DNA of 24,413 bases from Firmicutes bacterium CAG:341 (GTDB lineage Bacteria > Bacillota > Clostridia > Oscillospirales > Acutalibacteraceae), in the NCBI GenBank assembly GCA_000434995.1, contig FR895338.1, positions 112,359 to 136,771 on the forward strand, written 5' to 3'. The notes under the pieces are model-generated. The model did no database searches. It was not told the DNA's origin and saw nothing but the letters and a program-made list of their open reading frames with translations. A program made the position numbers and the translations under genes. Below are positions 24,132-24,413 of the stretch, one piece after another. Within the stretch, counting starts at the first letter, position 1. Each line of letters begins with the position of its first letter.

Positions 24132-24413
24132 CATTCATCATCAACATCATTTTCAATATCAATTTCGCGCTTATCTCGTTTACTTTTAAATTTATCAAAA
24201 AGTTTCTTGATACCGAGTGTTATTGCAATACACAATGGAAAATAAGGGGTAAACGGCCCAGCCCAAAAAACAAGATAGGTGCTAGCCACGCCCATTGCCC
24301 ATTTAGATTTAAACAAAAAATATAAAAGATAGCCGCCCCATACCGGAGTGTACATAACAATAACAACAATTATAAATAAAACAAGCGTGTGCCAATCTTT
24401 ACACTCTTTCCAC
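24131..24413 (-). CDS. Small membrane protein, unknown function, N-terminus outside the window
   Basis: The frame stays open to the window edge, so the gene is partial; the ATG at 24355 lies in the middle of a hydrophobic helix and is not a likely start. At least 94 residues are visible: a WKECKDWHTL stretch, a membrane helix, a second hydrophobic region containing ASTYLVFWAGPFTPYFPL, and a Lys/Arg-rich then acidic tail (KSKRDKREIDIENDVDDE). The FWAGPFTP motif recurs in uncharacterised clostridial membrane proteins as I remember them. No function can be given. Confidence 0.7.
   Translation of the reverse strand, partial: WKECKDWHTLVLFIIVVIVMYTPVWGGYLLYFLFKSKWAMGVASTYLVFWAGPFTPYFPLCIAITLGIKKLFDKFKSKRDKREIDIENDVDDE

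Noticed and set aside
24353..24355. ATG at 24355 as the start of the last gene
   Set aside because: The frame continues upstream as a typical hydrophobic helix to the window edge, and no ribosome site precedes this ATG.

Overview
The window looks like a stretch of chromosome from an AT-rich, low-GC Gram-positive anaerobe of the class Clostridia, probably a gut member of the Oscillospirales/Ruminococcaceae type. The evidence is the gene order recD2-mutS2-recO-yqzL-era-ybeY-phoH-corC, strong AGGAGG-type ribosome binding sites, ECF transport, sulfatase/GPH sugar import and a COG0523 GTPase. The genus is inferred, not shown. No phage, transposon, CRISPR array, tRNA or rRNA was seen.

Positions 84-13614 hold fourteen genes packed on the minus strand. 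They are mostly overlapping or only a few bases apart and are read from a consensus promoter at 13666-13694. The first part (corC, phoH, ybeY, era, yqzL, recO, mutS2, recD2) is housekeeping: ribosome maturation and RNA processing, recombination and repair. It includes a small yqzL-like gene (10214-10375) that overlaps the start of recO. The second part (an MreB-like actin, a corrinoid adenosyltransferase, then the T, double-ATPase and S subunits of an ECF transporter, and a small membrane protein) looks like corrinoid import plus adenosylation. It probably also has its own promoter inside the 3' end of recD2 (4901-4928). The run ends in a hairpin terminator at 37-69.

From 13688 the plus strand is read from a promoter whose -35 box overlaps that of the divergent operon. 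First comes a lone FkbM-type methyltransferase. Then a consensus promoter with a 16-base inverted repeat in its spacer drives a three-gene unit (14880-18528): a TauE/SafE exporter, a sulfatase without a signal peptide and a GPH-type sugar symporter. Read together they suggest import of an intact sulfated glycoside or sugar, desulfation in the cytoplasm, and export of the released sulfur oxyanion. A strong hairpin shared with the convergent secreted GH3 hydrolase closes the unit.

Positions 19711-24413 hold a divergent promoter region, an NSS-family Na+/amino-acid symporter, NADP-type glutamate dehydrogenase (with a hairpin at the predicted 5' end of its mRNA), a convergent COG0523/CobW GTPase with an acidic insert, and the C-terminal part of a small membrane protein that runs off the window end.
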